Shown here piece after piece: positions 1-9,833 of a stretch of 47,007 bases of DNA. Source of the DNA: Prochlorococcus sp. AG-402-K14 (GTDB lineage Bacteria > Cyanobacteriota > Cyanobacteriia > PCC-6307 > Cyanobiaceae); NCBI GenBank assembly GCA_003216815.1, contig QCIG01000015.1, forward strand, positions 1-47,007. The letters are read 5' to 3'. The position numbers and the translations under genes are program-made. Each line of letters starts with the position of its first letter. Position 1 is the stretch's first letter. Under the pieces are notes generated by a model that had not been told where the DNA came from, searched no databases, and saw only the letters and a program-made list of their open reading frames with translations.

Positions 1-680
<680 letters not shown>

Positions 681-698
681 ACAATCAAGTAAAAAATC

Positions 699-1712
699 TT
701 ATTTAAGTCCAACTAATTTCATAGACAACTCCCAGACTTTTCGAGAAGTAACTGGATCTGTAACTCGATCAGATAATTCCTGCGAAAATTGTTGCCTGTC
801 CTTTCTTTGTCTATTACCCCAACTCCAATGGACACCAGAAATAGCGAATTGAGGGTCAGATACAACTTGAGCTACTCTGTCACCTGCAAGTGCTTCACTT
901 ACAAAACCTCCTGTTATTAATTTTTGAAACCATGGGAACAACCATTGAAAAAGTTTTGGAGTGTGTCTAAATAATTTAGTATTTGCTACACAACCAGGAT
1001 ATAAAGAGCTAAAGAGAATTGGTGAAGAACTATATCGCCTATGTAATTCTTGGGTCGTAATCATATTGCATAACTTACTGTCTTTATAAGCTTTCCCTGG
1101 TTTAAAACGTTTACCACTAGCCATTGAAATAGGATCGCCAAAACCTTCTTCAAAACCAGATAGATTTCCCAAGTCTGCCGGCGCTGGTATTGGGATTTTC
1201 CCACCAAGTTCTTTATTGTTAGCAGTTACAGTTCCTAAAATAACTACCCTAGAAGATTCAACCCCCCAAGATCTTCCCTTCCAGACTGGTCTTGATGACT
1301 TACTAAGGTTTTCCAAAAGCAGCTGAATTAATAAAAAATGTCCAAAATGATTCGTTGCCATTGATATTTCATATCCTTGCGGAGATCTCAATGGTGTTTT
1401 CAAACGAGGAAGATATACAGCAGCATTGCAAACCAAAGCATCCAATGGCTCATTCAAATCTTCTAAAAGAGCCTTAGCCCCTCGGCGGACACTATCCAAG
1501 TCGCCAAGATCAATTTGAACATGTTTAAGTTGTCTTGGACTGTTAAGAGGTAAGCCAATTGCTGAAGCAGAAGCTTCCGCTCTCAAAGAAGATCTATTTG
1601 CCGTAATAACTCTCCATCCCCTCTCTACCAATGACTTTGTTGCATATAACCCAACTCCTGACGTTGTTCCAGTAATTAAGACAGTTCCTGGTGCCGCTTG
1701 TACTAGAGCCAT
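699..1712 (-). CDS. por: Light-dependent protochlorophyllide oxidoreductase (LPOR)
   Basis: This 337-residue short-chain dehydrogenase reduces protochlorophyllide to chlorophyllide with NADPH and light. The Rossmann motif TGTTSGVG is at residues 14-21, CNAAVY follows near 95, and the catalytic Tyr209/Lys213 pair is in YKDSK. The LPOR-typical insertion and C-terminal region (HWSWGNRQ) separate it from ordinary SDRs. The ATG at 1712 follows AAGAAG, a reasonable ribosome site. It converges with chlL, so the two enzymes for this step have separate transcripts. The name pcr is also used for this gene. Confidence 0.96.
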   Translation of the reverse strand: MALVQAAPGTVLITGTTSGVGLYATKSLVERGWRVITANRSSLRAEASASAIGLPLNSPRQLKHVQIDLGDLDSVRRGAKALLEDLNEPLDALVCNAAVYLPRLKTPLRSPQGYEISMATNHFGHFLLIQLLLENLSKSSRPVWKGRSWGVESSRVVILGTVTANNKELGGKIPIPAPADLGNLSGFEEGFGDPISMASGKRFKPGKAYKDSKLCNMITTQELHRRYSSSPILFSSLYPGCVANTKLFRHTPKLFQWLFPWFQKLITGGFVSEALAGDRVAQVVSDPQFAISGVHWSWGNRQRKDRQQFSQELSDRVTDPVTSRKVWELSMKLVGLK

Positions 1713-1780
1713 CTTCTTTAGTAAAACTATTTTTAATCAATTTTCAAAGACAAATCTAAACCTAAGTGAAGCAAAGTTAA

Positions 1781-2200
1781 TCATCGCCAGATAACTCTGA
1801 CACTATTTGGAGCAATCCACTGGTCTTGTTCCTTAAAAAAACTTTTCTCGCCACCGTTCGTAAACATTTCATCAAAACGTATTCTTAATTTATGAAGTTT
1901 TTTTGATTCTTTTTCTAATAGATATGACAACTCAAGATTTCTATTCACACGTTGATGAGATGCAAGACCTAAATTCACGAGACTGGTTGCAAAAACAACT
2001 AATAATCCAAACTTCAAAATTAATGCCATATAGCTATATAAAAGTTCTCGCCTAACCGCCTCTTTCTGAAATTCAGAAACTTGAGTAAAGGCGTCGATGT
2101 TTTTATTTACAGAATGATGCCTCCTATTATTTTTTTTTGAACGCTTCCTTCTAAATGGCTCTTCAATTCGCTGAGGTTGTCCCAAAATTAAATAAAACAT
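1781..2200 (-). CDS. Conserved single-pass membrane protein with coiled coil, FtsB/DivIC-like layout
   Basis: I recognise this only as a cyanobacterial conserved hypothetical. Its 139 residues have a very basic cytoplasmic N-terminus (residues 10-32, with runs such as RRKRSKKNNRR), one membrane segment at about 57-80, a heptad-like charged segment at about 82-112 and a conserved-looking end with DQWIAPNSVRVIW. A short basic tail, one TM helix and a coiled coil is the layout of DivIC/FtsB/FtsL division proteins, but shared topology is not homology. It lies upstream of por on the same strand with a 68-bp gap. No clear Shine-Dalgarno precedes the ATG. Confidence 0.75.
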   Translation of the reverse strand: MFYLILGQPQRIEEPFRRKRSKKNNRRHHSVNKNIDAFTQVSEFQKEAVRRELLYSYMALILKFGLLVVFATSLVNLGLASHQRVNRNLELSYLLEKESKKLHKLRIRFDEMFTNGGEKSFFKEQDQWIAPNSVRVIWR

Positions 2201-2451
2201 CCCAATTATTTTTATAGTAACTTAATTAATAAGGGAATCAATTCTTTGACTTCTTAGATGTATTTATAAATTCAAAAAAATAAATATAGATAAATTAAGG
2301 AACTACTATTTTTAATTCTCAAATAAATCTTTTGATATCTTACCTCTACTCGAAGTTTAATAAACTAGCTTTAACTATCATTAGAATAGAAATACATGAT
2401 GTTATAACTTCTACTTACAAAAGTATTTTTAACAAATAACTAAAAGTAAAA

Positions 2452-3201
2452 ATGAAAAATCCAGAAGGGCTTCTTTATCTAAATCCGCTTGAATTAACTG
2501 GTCCAGAACAAATGGCAATTGATCTCTTCCTGTTAGAAAAGTCATTTACTGACAAAAGTTTTCATATGGCAATTCGTTTTTATACATGGGATGGAGACTG
2601 GTTATCAATTGGAAAGAATCAAAAAGAAATCCCCAACACATGGATTAAACTTGTAAAAAATGAAAAATTAAAAATTGTACGCAGACCTAGTGGAGGGAAA
2701 GCTGTTCTTCATAGCAGTGGACTAACTTACGCACTCATTTGGAAATATCCACCAAGAAATAAAAAAGAATCATATTTAAAAACAACTCAATGGCTACAAG
2801 ATGGTTTTAAAAAAGCTGGATTGGATCTATTCTTTGGCAATCAGGCTGAGAATATGGCCAACAGCAATTGTTTTGCAACTTCAACACTAGCTGACTTAGT
2901 CGATAAAGAGAAAAACAAACAAATTGGAAGTGCTCAATACTGGAAAAAGGGGCATTTGCTTCAACATGGAGAGATATTAATGGAACCTTCGGAAAAATTA
3001 TGGAGAAAAGTTTTCAATACTGATCCACCAAATATAAAATATGAACTGAAAGAAAAAGATAGATTAATATTTTATTTAAAAGAATCATTAAAAAAAATAT
3101 GGCCAAATTTAAAGCTGTATAATTATGAATTAGGCAAAAATGATAAAGAAATAATAAAAAATCTAACTATCGATAGTTTCAAAGAAATAAATCATTTTTG
3201 A
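2452..3201 (+). CDS. Lipoate-protein ligase A family protein
   Basis: This is a BPL/LplA/LipB-fold protein expected to attach lipoyl or a related acyl group to a lysine of a carrier domain (glycine cleavage H protein or an E2 subunit). The family motif RRPSGGKAVLH is at residues 77-87 and is followed by SSGLTYAL; a second signature, IGSAQ at 158-162 and LLQHG at 169-173, closes the substrate pocket. At 249 residues it lacks the C-terminal accessory domain of E. coli LplA, so it could be a LipM/LipL-type transferase instead of an ATP-using ligase. Its last 10 bp overlap the end of the convergent protease gene. Confidence 0.88.
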   Translation: MKNPEGLLYLNPLELTGPEQMAIDLFLLEKSFTDKSFHMAIRFYTWDGDWLSIGKNQKEIPNTWIKLVKNEKLKIVRRPSGGKAVLHSSGLTYALIWKYPPRNKKESYLKTTQWLQDGFKKAGLDLFFGNQAENMANSNCFATSTLADLVDKEKNKQIGSAQYWKKGHLLQHGEILMEPSEKLWRKVFNTDPPNIKYELKEKDRLIFYLKESLKKIWPNLKLYNYELGKNDKEIIKNLTIDSFKEINHF

Positions 3202-4439
3202 TCATCTTCTAAATCACTCAAAGTCATTGATTTGGCTATGCTGGGTAGGTTCAAACCTATTGGATATATATTCTCTCTTCTTGCAACTTTAATTAGTTGA
3301 ATTGGCAGGTTTAATCCGATTTTTTTAAGTACAGCTTTTCCTATATCAACTCTATCTAAAGTTCCAATTGGAAGCCCAGCAAATGAAAGGACAAGTAGTC
3401 TTGCATCTTTTGTCTTTTCAATTTTGATTATTGCCTTCCAAAGTGATTCCTCTTCAGCAATTGATGGTAATTCATCTATAGGAGATGAAAAATCATAAAG
3501 AAACTTCTCATCCCAATTTTGTACAGAAATCTTCGTCAAAATTTTTTCAGTCACATAACCCACCCATCTTCCTTCTCTACACAAAAGAATCCATTCCTCT
3601 TTGGATTCATTATTTTTCTTCAATGAATTATGTTTCGATAAAACTTTCACAGGTAAATCATCCTCCAGAACTCTGTACGATCGACTGCAAACTTCATTGA
3701 CACATAATTCAGATAATATCTTTTGTATTTGAATTATTTGGCTCTGTGACTTAGATGAAGAAAAGATAAATAAACCAATAATAAAGAAGCAAAAAGCGAC
3801 AAAAAAATTACCTCTAATTAAAATAATAAAACCCGTAAAAAAAGCAAGAAAAGAAATAAATCTAGCAGAGGCTATAGCAACTTTTATTCCAGCTCTTTTA
3901 CTTCCTGTAAAGTACCATATTAAAGATTTTAATATCACACCTCCATCAAGAGGAATTATAGGAAGCAAATTAAATATTCCTATCAAAAAATTAAGCCCTC
4001 CAACTTGCTTAAATAAATTAGAAATAATTAAACTTGATCCTGATAAAATATTACTTAATAAAAACATCAAGAAAGCCAGTAGAAGACTAACACTGGGTCC
4101 TGAAATTGCGATTTTCAAACTTCCTTTTGACGTCGCACATTCATTTTCAAGATTTGCCATTCCCCCAAGAAAAAAAAGTGTAATGTCTTTAACTTTTAGA
4201 CCTTCTCCAATTGCTACAAAAGAATGAGCTAATTCATGCAATAAAACAGATAAAAATAAAAGAAAAGAAGTTAATACACCAATCAACCACCCATTCAAAA
4301 AAGGTGCCTGACCATCGAAAAGTGACTCAAACTGATCTCTTGCTGACAAAGTAAAATATAAGAAAACCAAAAACCAACTAGGATGAATCCTTAAAGGTAT
4401 TCCTCTAATTTTCAAAACTTCCCAACTACCCAAAGCCAA
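3192..4439 (-). CDS. Site-2 protease family (M50) membrane metallopeptidase with degenerate CBS region
   Basis: This 415-residue polytopic protein has the M50 zinc motif HELAH at residues 68-72 inside a membrane helix, and the second motif NLLPIIPLDGG at 157-167, whose Asp165 is the third ligand. This is the SpoIVFB-like class with a soluble C-terminal part; residues about 240-400 are weakly CBS-like, where adenine nucleotides or other signals are usually sensed. It should cut transmembrane substrates within the thylakoid or plasma membrane. It is divergent from trpF (56-bp spacer) and converges with the lipoate ligase gene. The substrate cannot be told from sequence. Confidence 0.9.
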   Translation of the reverse strand: MALGSWEVLKIRGIPLRIHPSWFLVFLYFTLSARDQFESLFDGQAPFLNGWLIGVLTSFLLFLSVLLHELAHSFVAIGEGLKVKDITLFFLGGMANLENECATSKGSLKIAISGPSVSLLLAFLMFLLSNILSGSSLIISNLFKQVGGLNFLIGIFNLLPIIPLDGGVILKSLIWYFTGSKRAGIKVAIASARFISFLAFFTGFIILIRGNFFVAFCFFIIGLFIFSSSKSQSQIIQIQKILSELCVNEVCSRSYRVLEDDLPVKVLSKHNSLKKNNESKEEWILLCREGRWVGYVTEKILTKISVQNWDEKFLYDFSSPIDELPSIAEEESLWKAIIKIEKTKDARLLVLSFAGLPIGTLDRVDIGKAVLKKIGLNLPIQLIKVARRENIYPIGLNLPSIAKSMTLSDLEDDQK

Positions 4440-4495
4440 GGCCTCCTAGCTCTAAAGCAAATCTGTTTCAATCAATCCTAATAAAAATTCTGATA

Positions 4496-5170
4496 ATGTT
4501 CAGAAAATCAACTTCTAAAAAATCAACAGCAATAAAAATTTGTGGCATAACAAATACTTCGCAAGCAAGATCAATAGCTCAATTAGGAATAAATGCTATT
4601 GGAGTGATTGGCGTAAAAAATTCACCTCGTTTTGTACCTGAACAAGAATGCATACAAATTTTCAATGAAATAGAAAAAATATCTTCAAATATTGAGAAAG
4701 TATTTGTAATTGCTAATGAGAAATTACAAAGAATAAAATATATAGTTAACAGATCAAATCCACCTTCAGTACTCCAACTACATGGCGATGAATCAGTTGA
4801 TTATTGTCTTGAATTAAAAAACGAATTCCCAACAATTAAGTTATGGAAAGCATTCAGGTTAAGATCTACTAATGATCTTAAAAATATAAGTCAATATGAT
4901 AAAAGTATTGATGCTATTCTATTAGATGCTTGGGATGCAAAGTCCCTAGGAGGGACAGGGAATAGAGTTCCAATAGAATTATTAATTAATAAAAATTTTA
5001 AAACTCCTTGGATCTTAGCAGGAGGAATATCTGCTGAAGTAATTCCTGAAATTTTTTCTAAACTTAGACCTGATGGGATTGATGCCTCTAGTCGACTAGA
5101 GATATCTCCAGGTATTAAAGACCTTGAGAAAGTGGAATCTCTTGTTCGCGTAATAAGAGAAAGAAATTAA
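4496..5170 (+). CDS. trpF: Phosphoribosylanthranilate isomerase
   Basis: TrpF catalyses the Amadori rearrangement of N-(5'-phosphoribosyl)anthranilate in tryptophan synthesis. The TIM-barrel protein of 224 residues has the catalytic Cys16 in KICGIT, the general acid Asp144 in LLDAWD, and a phosphate-binding GGTG at 152-155 plus AGGIS near the C-terminus. A short Lys/Ser-rich N-terminal extension precedes the first strand. It is a stand-alone gene away from other trp genes, as is common in cyanobacteria, and is divergent from the site-2 protease gene. Confidence 0.95.
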   Translation: MFRKSTSKKSTAIKICGITNTSQARSIAQLGINAIGVIGVKNSPRFVPEQECIQIFNEIEKISSNIEKVFVIANEKLQRIKYIVNRSNPPSVLQLHGDESVDYCLELKNEFPTIKLWKAFRLRSTNDLKNISQYDKSIDAILLDAWDAKSLGGTGNRVPIELLINKNFKTPWILAGGISAEVIPEIFSKLRPDGIDASSRLEISPGIKDLEKVESLVRVIRERN

Positions 5171-5205
5171 TCAACAAGGTAGATTCATTCTTTTTATTTT
5201 TTGAA

Positions 5206-5928
5206 TTAGAATGCTCCTGAGGAAGGCATTAGAGTTACATCCTCAATAATTTGATTAATTGGTTGATTAGCAAGATGTAAAAGTTCAAATGCCACTTGAT
5301 CAACTGAAAGCATCGAATCTCTGTCAAATTGCATACCAACTGTTTCTGAATCCCAAAGAGATGAATTTACTGATCCCAGAGTAAGCGTGCATGCTCGTAT
5401 CAAATTCATACGTTCTTCCTCAGCTAAGCATTTGGTAAAACTTGCTAAAGCTGCTTTAGAAACACAATATGCTCCCCATTGTGGGAAGACATTTCGAGAA
5501 GCATGACTACTTACATTAATAACTAATCCTCCTTTTCTTCTCATCAAAGGAACAACCTCAGAGCAAACTTGGAAGATACTAGTGATATTCATTTGCATGA
5601 TCCATTCCCATTTTTCATGTGGCATTGATAAAAGATCTCCAGTCCAAGCAACTCCAGCATTATTTATTAAAACTGTAGGGACCAACCCATTATTCATTAA
5701 TTCAACTATTCCCTTAGAAATCTCTTTGGGATTACTAAGATCAATGGATTGATAGAAGACCTTAATATTTTTGTTATCAATTTCATTAATAAGACTTTCT
5801 AGATCATCTTTGGACCTGGATATAAGTAACAAGTCCCATCCAGAATTAGCAAAAGCTTTAGCAGTTGCTCTTCCAATTCCTCTAGAAGCACCCGTGATTA
5901 ATACTGTTGACAAGAAAGTTAGAAGCAA
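5206..5928 (-). CDS. Short-chain dehydrogenase/reductase
   Basis: This classical SDR has TGASRGIG at residues 12-19, NNAG at 89-92, the catalytic Ser in NVSSHAS near 140, and Tyr154/Lys158 in YCVSK. Substrate is unknown. It is the last gene of an aar-accA-SDR run on the minus strand, 11 bp after accA, so a role in fatty-acyl or aldehyde metabolism is plausible but inferred. The start is uncertain: the first codon used here is TTG at 5928, another TTG at 5913 would give an N-terminus MSTVLITGAS more typical of the family, and the nearby ATG is in a different frame. Confidence 0.87.
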   Translation of the reverse strand: MLLTFLSTVLITGASRGIGRATAKAFANSGWDLLLISRSKDDLESLINEIDNKNIKVFYQSIDLSNPKEISKGIVELMNNGLVPTVLINNAGVAWTGDLLSMPHEKWEWIMQMNITSIFQVCSEVVPLMRRKGGLVINVSSHASRNVFPQWGAYCVSKAALASFTKCLAEEERMNLIRACTLTLGSVNSSLWDSETVGMQFDRDSMLSVDQVAFELLHLANQPINQIIEDVTLMPSSGAF

Positions 5929-5939
5929 ACATTAAAACT

Positions 5940-6929
5940 TTAAACTGAAAGTTCACTTTCTATCGATTGAGATTCCAAAAATTTTCCCATGTTTCTAAAT
6001 TTGGAGTATCTATTCCCCCTCAATTCGTCGGGAGATAAAGACAACAATTCTGATAAATGCTTCTCAAGAGCATTTTTCAAGGTATCGCCAGCCTGAAGAG
6101 GAGCCCAATTGTTCCCCCCAGAGGGCTCTTTTAAAACCTCATCAACAATACCTAACTTCATAAGATCAGGTCCTGTAATTTTTAATGAAGCTGCTGCCTC
6201 TGGAGCCTTGCCTGCATCCCTCCACAAAATCGATGCACAAGCTTCAGGGCTTGCGACTGTGTAGACACTATGTTCAAACATAAGCAATCTGTCAGCGACA
6301 CCTATTCCAAGAGCCCCACCAGAGCCACCTTCTCCAATCACAGTTGCAATTATGGGTACTTTCAATCTAAACATTTCACGCAGATTCACTGCGATCGCCT
6401 CACCCTGACCTTGTTCTTCGGCTACTAACCCCGCATAAGCTCCAGGCGTATCGATAAAAGATATTATTGGCAGATTAAATCTATCAGCATGATCCATTAA
6501 CCTCAAAGCTTTTCTGTATCCTCCTGGTTTGGCCATGCCGAAGTTTCTTGCGACATTCTCTTTTGTATCTCTACCTTTCTGCTGGCCAATAAGAAGAACA
6601 GATTTTTCACCTATTCGAGCTAAACCTCCTACAAGAGCCTGATCATCAGTTCCATTTCTATCTCCGTGTAATTCTACCCAATCATCACAAAACATCTGGA
6701 TGTAATCAAGTGTACTAGGCCTTTGTGGATGCCTTGCTACTTGAATCTTTTGAGCTGGAGTAAGTGCATTAAATATTTCTTCACGCCTTCTTGCCGCAAG
6801 TGTCTCTAATTGCAAAAGTTGTTGACTTACATCAACCTCTGAATCTCTTGCTAGTTCTCTAATTTGATCAATCTGATTCTCTAATTCAACAAGAGGTTTT
6901 TCAAATTCGAGGAGAAAGCGTCTAGCCAT
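5940..6929 (-). CDS. accA: Acetyl-CoA carboxylase carboxyltransferase subunit alpha
   Basis: AccA with AccD moves the carboxyl group from carboxybiotin to acetyl-CoA, making malonyl-CoA for fatty acid synthesis. Its 329 residues match the usual length of about 320-330. It has the N-terminal helical region ([14 protein letters not shown]), the [16 protein letters not shown] segment, IGQQKGRDT, and the crotonase-fold core with [19 protein letters not shown] and [10 protein letters not shown]. It sits 21 bp after aar and 11 bp before an SDR gene, so malonyl-CoA supply is probably co-transcribed with acyl-ACP reduction. Confidence 0.97.
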   Translation of the reverse strand: MARRFLLEFEKPLVELENQIDQIRELARDSEVDVSQQLLQLETLAARRREEIFNALTPAQKIQVARHPQRPSTLDYIQMFCDDWVELHGDRNGTDDQALVGGLARIGEKSVLLIGQQKGRDTKENVARNFGMAKPGGYRKALRLMDHADRFNLPIISFIDTPGAYAGLVAEEQGQGEAIAVNLREMFRLKVPIIATVIGEGGSGGALGIGVADRLLMFEHSVYTVASPEACASILWRDAGKAPEAAASLKITGPDLMKLGIVDEVLKEPSGGNNWAPLQAGDTLKNALEKHLSELLSLSPDELRGNRYSKFRNMGKFLESQSIESELSV

Positions 6930-6950
6930 AAGAAAAAAATAACCAAATAT

Positions 6951-7991
6951 TCAGACGGTTAATGTCTGAATATTTGATTTCAAACCAACTGCAGAAAATC
7001 CATGCCTTTCAGAGGCCTCACCAATAAAATCCATTTTTTCTAGAGTGATGTTGTTCCTACCCCAACTAAAATTTGTATGACAATTCTCGAATTCAAGAAG
7101 CATTGCCTCAGCAAAACATGCAAACATTTCTCTTTTAGGATTTTCCATCTCGGCTAATTCCATCATGCTCCAACCAATATCTTTGAAAAATTGAACTATT
7201 CCGCCTTTTAAGACATGGATACCAGAACCTGAAAATTTCTCACCTAAATTTTTAGGATACCCACCATCAATCATCAAGCAGGGTCGTTTTATTTTTGATG
7301 GATCAATCTCTAGGGTTTTGGGCATACTTGCAACCCAGATCACAATATCTGCTTCAGGTAAAGCCTCATCAAGACTAAGTATTCTCCCTCCTCCAAGTTG
7401 AGTCTGAAGTTCAAGTAAAGGCTTTTGCTGTCTAGCTACTAATAACAGTTCTGAGACACCAGTTCGATTCGCAAGCCATCGGCAAACTGCGCTACCAATA
7501 TCACCAGTAGCCCCCACTACAGCAACCTTTGAGTTACTCAAATTTATTCCTATACGAGGTGCATTTTGTTCTAGTTGTTTGCAAATAACCCAAGCTGTAT
7601 GAGTGTTCCCAGTGGTAAATCTTTGCCAATCAAGAGTGGTATTCCTAACTTGTTGATTTTGAAGCAAATTGAAATTTTCAAAAATTATTGATGTAAACCC
7701 TCCAAGCGCAGTTATGCTAATTCCTTTTTTTTGGGCTAACTCCATTGCATTTAATACTTTCCTTCTTGCTGTTTTAAATCTGCTTAACATCTCAGGCACA
7801 AAGCATGAATCTATATAAGCTCCCTCTATCGTCTTTCCTATCGCACTTACTACCTTTACATGCTCTACCAATTGAGGTGGAGCTGTACACCAAACATCTA
7901 AGTCTCCCTCAGCTATATGGTCATACCCTAATCCCAATGCCTTTCGCTTGGCATCTTCAAAACTTGTTGAATGTCCAATTAGCCCAAACAT
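6951..7991 (-). CDS. aar: Long-chain acyl-ACP reductase (fatty aldehyde forming)
   Basis: AAR reduces fatty acyl-ACP to fatty aldehyde with NADPH, the first step of cyanobacterial alkane synthesis. The 346-residue protein has the cofactor-binding motif [10 protein letters not shown] at residues 158-167, and Cys292 in EMFACFAEA corresponds to the thioester-forming cysteine of the Synechococcus elongatus enzyme. It begins the aar-accA-SDR run. The ado gene lies just upstream on the same strand but is separated by a strong terminator at 8062-8104, so aar probably has its own promoter within 7992-8061. Confidence 0.96.
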   Translation of the reverse strand: MFGLIGHSTSFEDAKRKALGLGYDHIAEGDLDVWCTAPPQLVEHVKVVSAIGKTIEGAYIDSCFVPEMLSRFKTARRKVLNAMELAQKKGISITALGGFTSIIFENFNLLQNQQVRNTTLDWQRFTTGNTHTAWVICKQLEQNAPRIGINLSNSKVAVVGATGDIGSAVCRWLANRTGVSELLLVARQQKPLLELQTQLGGGRILSLDEALPEADIVIWVASMPKTLEIDPSKIKRPCLMIDGGYPKNLGEKFSGSGIHVLKGGIVQFFKDIGWSMMELAEMENPKREMFACFAEAMLLEFENCHTNFSWGRNNITLEKMDFIGEASERHGFSAVGLKSNIQTLTV

Positions 7992-8061
7992 TTGGCACCG
8001 AGCAACATCAAAATTGAAATTAAATAATTATCCAAGATTGAAGGTTAGACCACCAAGGTGA

Positions 8062-8104
8062 CAAAAAAAAGAATTCCTCAAGAACTTTAAGTTCTTGAGG
8101 AATT
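8062..8104 (-). terminator. Rho-independent terminator of ado
   Basis: A perfect 15-bp inverted repeat (arms at 8072-8086 and 8090-8104, loop TTA) is followed on the minus strand by a run of eight T (complement of the A run at 8063-8070). It lies 32 bp after the ado stop codon and before aar, so it should end the ado transcript. It is the clearest intrinsic terminator in the window. Confidence 0.92.
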
Positions 8105-8136
8105 GATGAAGATAAAATTATGTAAAATTTAAATCT

Positions 8137-8859
8137 CTAAATCACTGCTGCCAGAGCCATTCTGGCAATTTCTCTATTGTCAAGACCTATTTCAAGAAGG
8201 GAATCTTGATAAGCAATCATAAATTCTTCCATTAGCTCTTCCTTATCCATATGAAGGACTTCCGCATCATTAGAAACCTCATCAAGCATAGACTTTATTA
8301 AAGGCAAGTTTTCTTTATTAGCCTTCATCAGATCTTTTTTAACTGTATCAAGATTAGCCTTCAACCATTCTTGGCCATAATTTAGATGCAAATACTCATC
8401 TTGGACAACTCCTTCCGTGATTCTTTTCGCAAAAGGATCAGCCACACGAATGTATACGTGATAAGCAGATATGGCAAAAGACTCAATCAAAATACATTGA
8501 ATCAAAAGACAAGTAGTTGTGTCTCCAGCATTAAAGGCTTCTATAAAATTGTTATGGAGTTTTGAGAAAAATGTTTTTGCAAAAGGCATATCAGGCTTTA
8601 CAGCAAGATTTCTTCCACAAGCACAAAAACCATTCATATGTTTTTTCTCCATTTTCCCTAGCCTGACAAGCTCATCTGCATGTTCAGGAATTAACTTAGC
8701 TAAATCAAGAAAATTTGAATAAGCTTCTTGCTCACCCTCAATTACAACCGCATTGATTCTGCTATATGCATCTTTGTATGACTCTGAGGTGAAATCAGGA
8801 AGAGTATCTGATAACTCTTCTTTTTCTACAGTTAAATTGTTGGATGCAAGAGCTTGCAT
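8137..8859 (-). CDS. ado: Aldehyde-deformylating oxygenase (alkane synthase)
   Basis: ADO is a ferritin-like di-iron enzyme that turns fatty aldehyde into an alkane and formate, using oxygen and electrons from ferredoxin. The 240-residue helical protein has all metal ligands at the expected places: Glu43 in EGEQEAY, Glu71 and His74 in EKKH, Glu126 in IESFAISAYH, and Glu155 and His158 in EYLH. It works on the product of Aar, whose gene is next downstream, but the terminator between them lets the two be expressed at different levels. Confidence 0.97.
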   Translation of the reverse strand: MQALASNNLTVEKEELSDTLPDFTSESYKDAYSRINAVVIEGEQEAYSNFLDLAKLIPEHADELVRLGKMEKKHMNGFCACGRNLAVKPDMPFAKTFFSKLHNNFIEAFNAGDTTTCLLIQCILIESFAISAYHVYIRVADPFAKRITEGVVQDEYLHLNYGQEWLKANLDTVKKDLMKANKENLPLIKSMLDEVSNDAEVLHMDKEELMEEFMIAYQDSLLEIGLDNREIARMALAAVI

Positions 8860-8957
8860 AGATCTATTAGAAATTTGTCAATCTGAGTGATCTTACAGAA
8901 ATAAATGCAAAATGGTAGTTCAGTTACCACTTCTTAACTGCAAGAAACAAGTTTTTA

Positions 8958-9758
8958 TTACTTAATTGGTGGCCAATCACTGTCCAAAAGGCTTATGAAT
9001 AGTGACTTCCAATGATCTATTAGGGCATTTTCCAAAGCGGCACCCAGTGCAGGATTTGAAGAGGTTGCATCACCAATAACTCCAGAAGAGCTCAAATCTT
9101 TTGTAAGCCATGCACATGGAGAGGCACCCTCCAGGCTCCATCCTTGTGGAGTGGAAATAATCTCGTCACTTGAATTTTTTTTATCTAAATAAGAATCATT
9201 ACGAACTAAATCTCCATCCATATGCAACATAAGGCTCGTCTCTGCTAAGGCAGCGTGAAGTCCTTCCTCTACTTCTTTATCCGGCAAAAGTTTATCCAAT
9301 CCAGGGACTCCACTCCATAAGAAACAAGGCAAAACAGCTAAAGAAGGACATTGAATTCTTAATTGTCTTGAAACAGCCTGAAGCAGACCTATTTGCCCAC
9401 CATGGGCATTAAAAAAGACTAATCTTTTGAATCCCATAGAAGCTATCTGCTGGCCTACATCAGTAACCAAAGAAAGCAAAACATTCGCTGATAGCGTCAA
9501 AGTCCCTGGAAAATCCTTATGTTCAGGAGAAAAACCAATTGGTTGAGATGGCATCATCCATATCGGCAAATTTTCAGGCAAACCTTCAAGAGTCTTAATT
9601 AAAATATTTTCAGCAAAAAAAGTATCAGTAATTAAAGGTAAATGTGGCCCATGTTGTTCACATGCGCCGAATGGCCAAACTAATGTAGATCCTTTTTCTG
9701 ACGCGGCTTTAGAAGCTTCCGGCCAGGTTAAATGTTCAAATCGTCGGGTTTGAAAAAT
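8958..9758 (-). CDS. Creatininase-family amidohydrolase, apparently starting at a non-ATG codon
   Basis: The creatininase family is made of metal-dependent amidohydrolases; the substrate here is unknown. Metal-site motifs are visible: FGACEQHGPHLPL near the N-terminus, FFNAHGGQ, and ALAETSLML. A TTG at 9581 would remove the first of these, so the true start must be upstream. The frame stays open to a TAG at 9771-9773 and encodes family-like sequence (RRFEHLTWPEA), yet has no ATG, GTG or TTG there. AGGAG at 9768-9772 is followed by ATC (6-nt spacing, 9759-9761) and ATT (9-nt spacing, 9756-9758). I place the start at the ATT, giving 266 residues. A sequence error or strain-specific start-codon mutation is the alternative. 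Confidence 0.8.
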   Translation of the reverse strand: MFQTRRFEHLTWPEASKAASEKGSTLVWPFGACEQHGPHLPLITDTFFAENILIKTLEGLPENLPIWMMPSQPIGFSPEHKDFPGTLTLSANVLLSLVTDVGQQIASMGFKRLVFFNAHGGQIGLLQAVSRQLRIQCPSLAVLPCFLWSGVPGLDKLLPDKEVEEGLHAALAETSLMLHMDGDLVRNDSYLDKKNSSDEIISTPQGWSLEGASPCAWLTKDLSSSGVIGDATSSNPALGAALENALIDHWKSLFISLLDSDWPPIK

Positions 9759-9767
9759 GATAGAAAT

Positions 9768-9772
9768 CTCCT
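9768..9772 (-). promoter_or_regulatory. Shine-Dalgarno AGGAG that decides the creatininase start
   Basis: On the minus strand AGGAG overlaps the in-frame stop TAG and is followed by ATT TCT ATC ATT TTT. No standard start codon lies between this site and the first conserved motif, so ATC or ATT at normal spacing is the best candidate. Confidence 0.6.
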
Positions 9773-9833
9773 AATAATTAAAAAACAACTTAACCTTGGC
9801 TGTAAGAATGTTTCACTTATTACCAAGGGTATT

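Noticed and set aside
2201-2451. 250-bp spacer before the lipoate ligase gene, searched for a tiny photosystem gene such as psaM
   Set aside because: All ATG frames on both strands stop within about 12 codons; only A+T-rich sequence and a 6-bp inverted repeat (AGTTTA/TAAACT) are present.
8860-8895. TTGACA upstream of ado as a -35 box
   Set aside because: It lies only about 20-30 bp before the ATG, leaving no room for a -10 box and transcription start.
8905-8940. Hairpin after the creatininase gene (TGGTA/TACCA) as a terminator
   Set aside because: The stem is only 5 bp plus possible wobble pairs and the T run is four bases, too weak to call.
9732-9833. Upstream ATG extension of the S1-domain protein
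   Set aside because: It would overlap the conserved 5' end of the opposing creatininase gene, the added residues look non-conserved, and the ATG at 9834 has AAGGG upstream.
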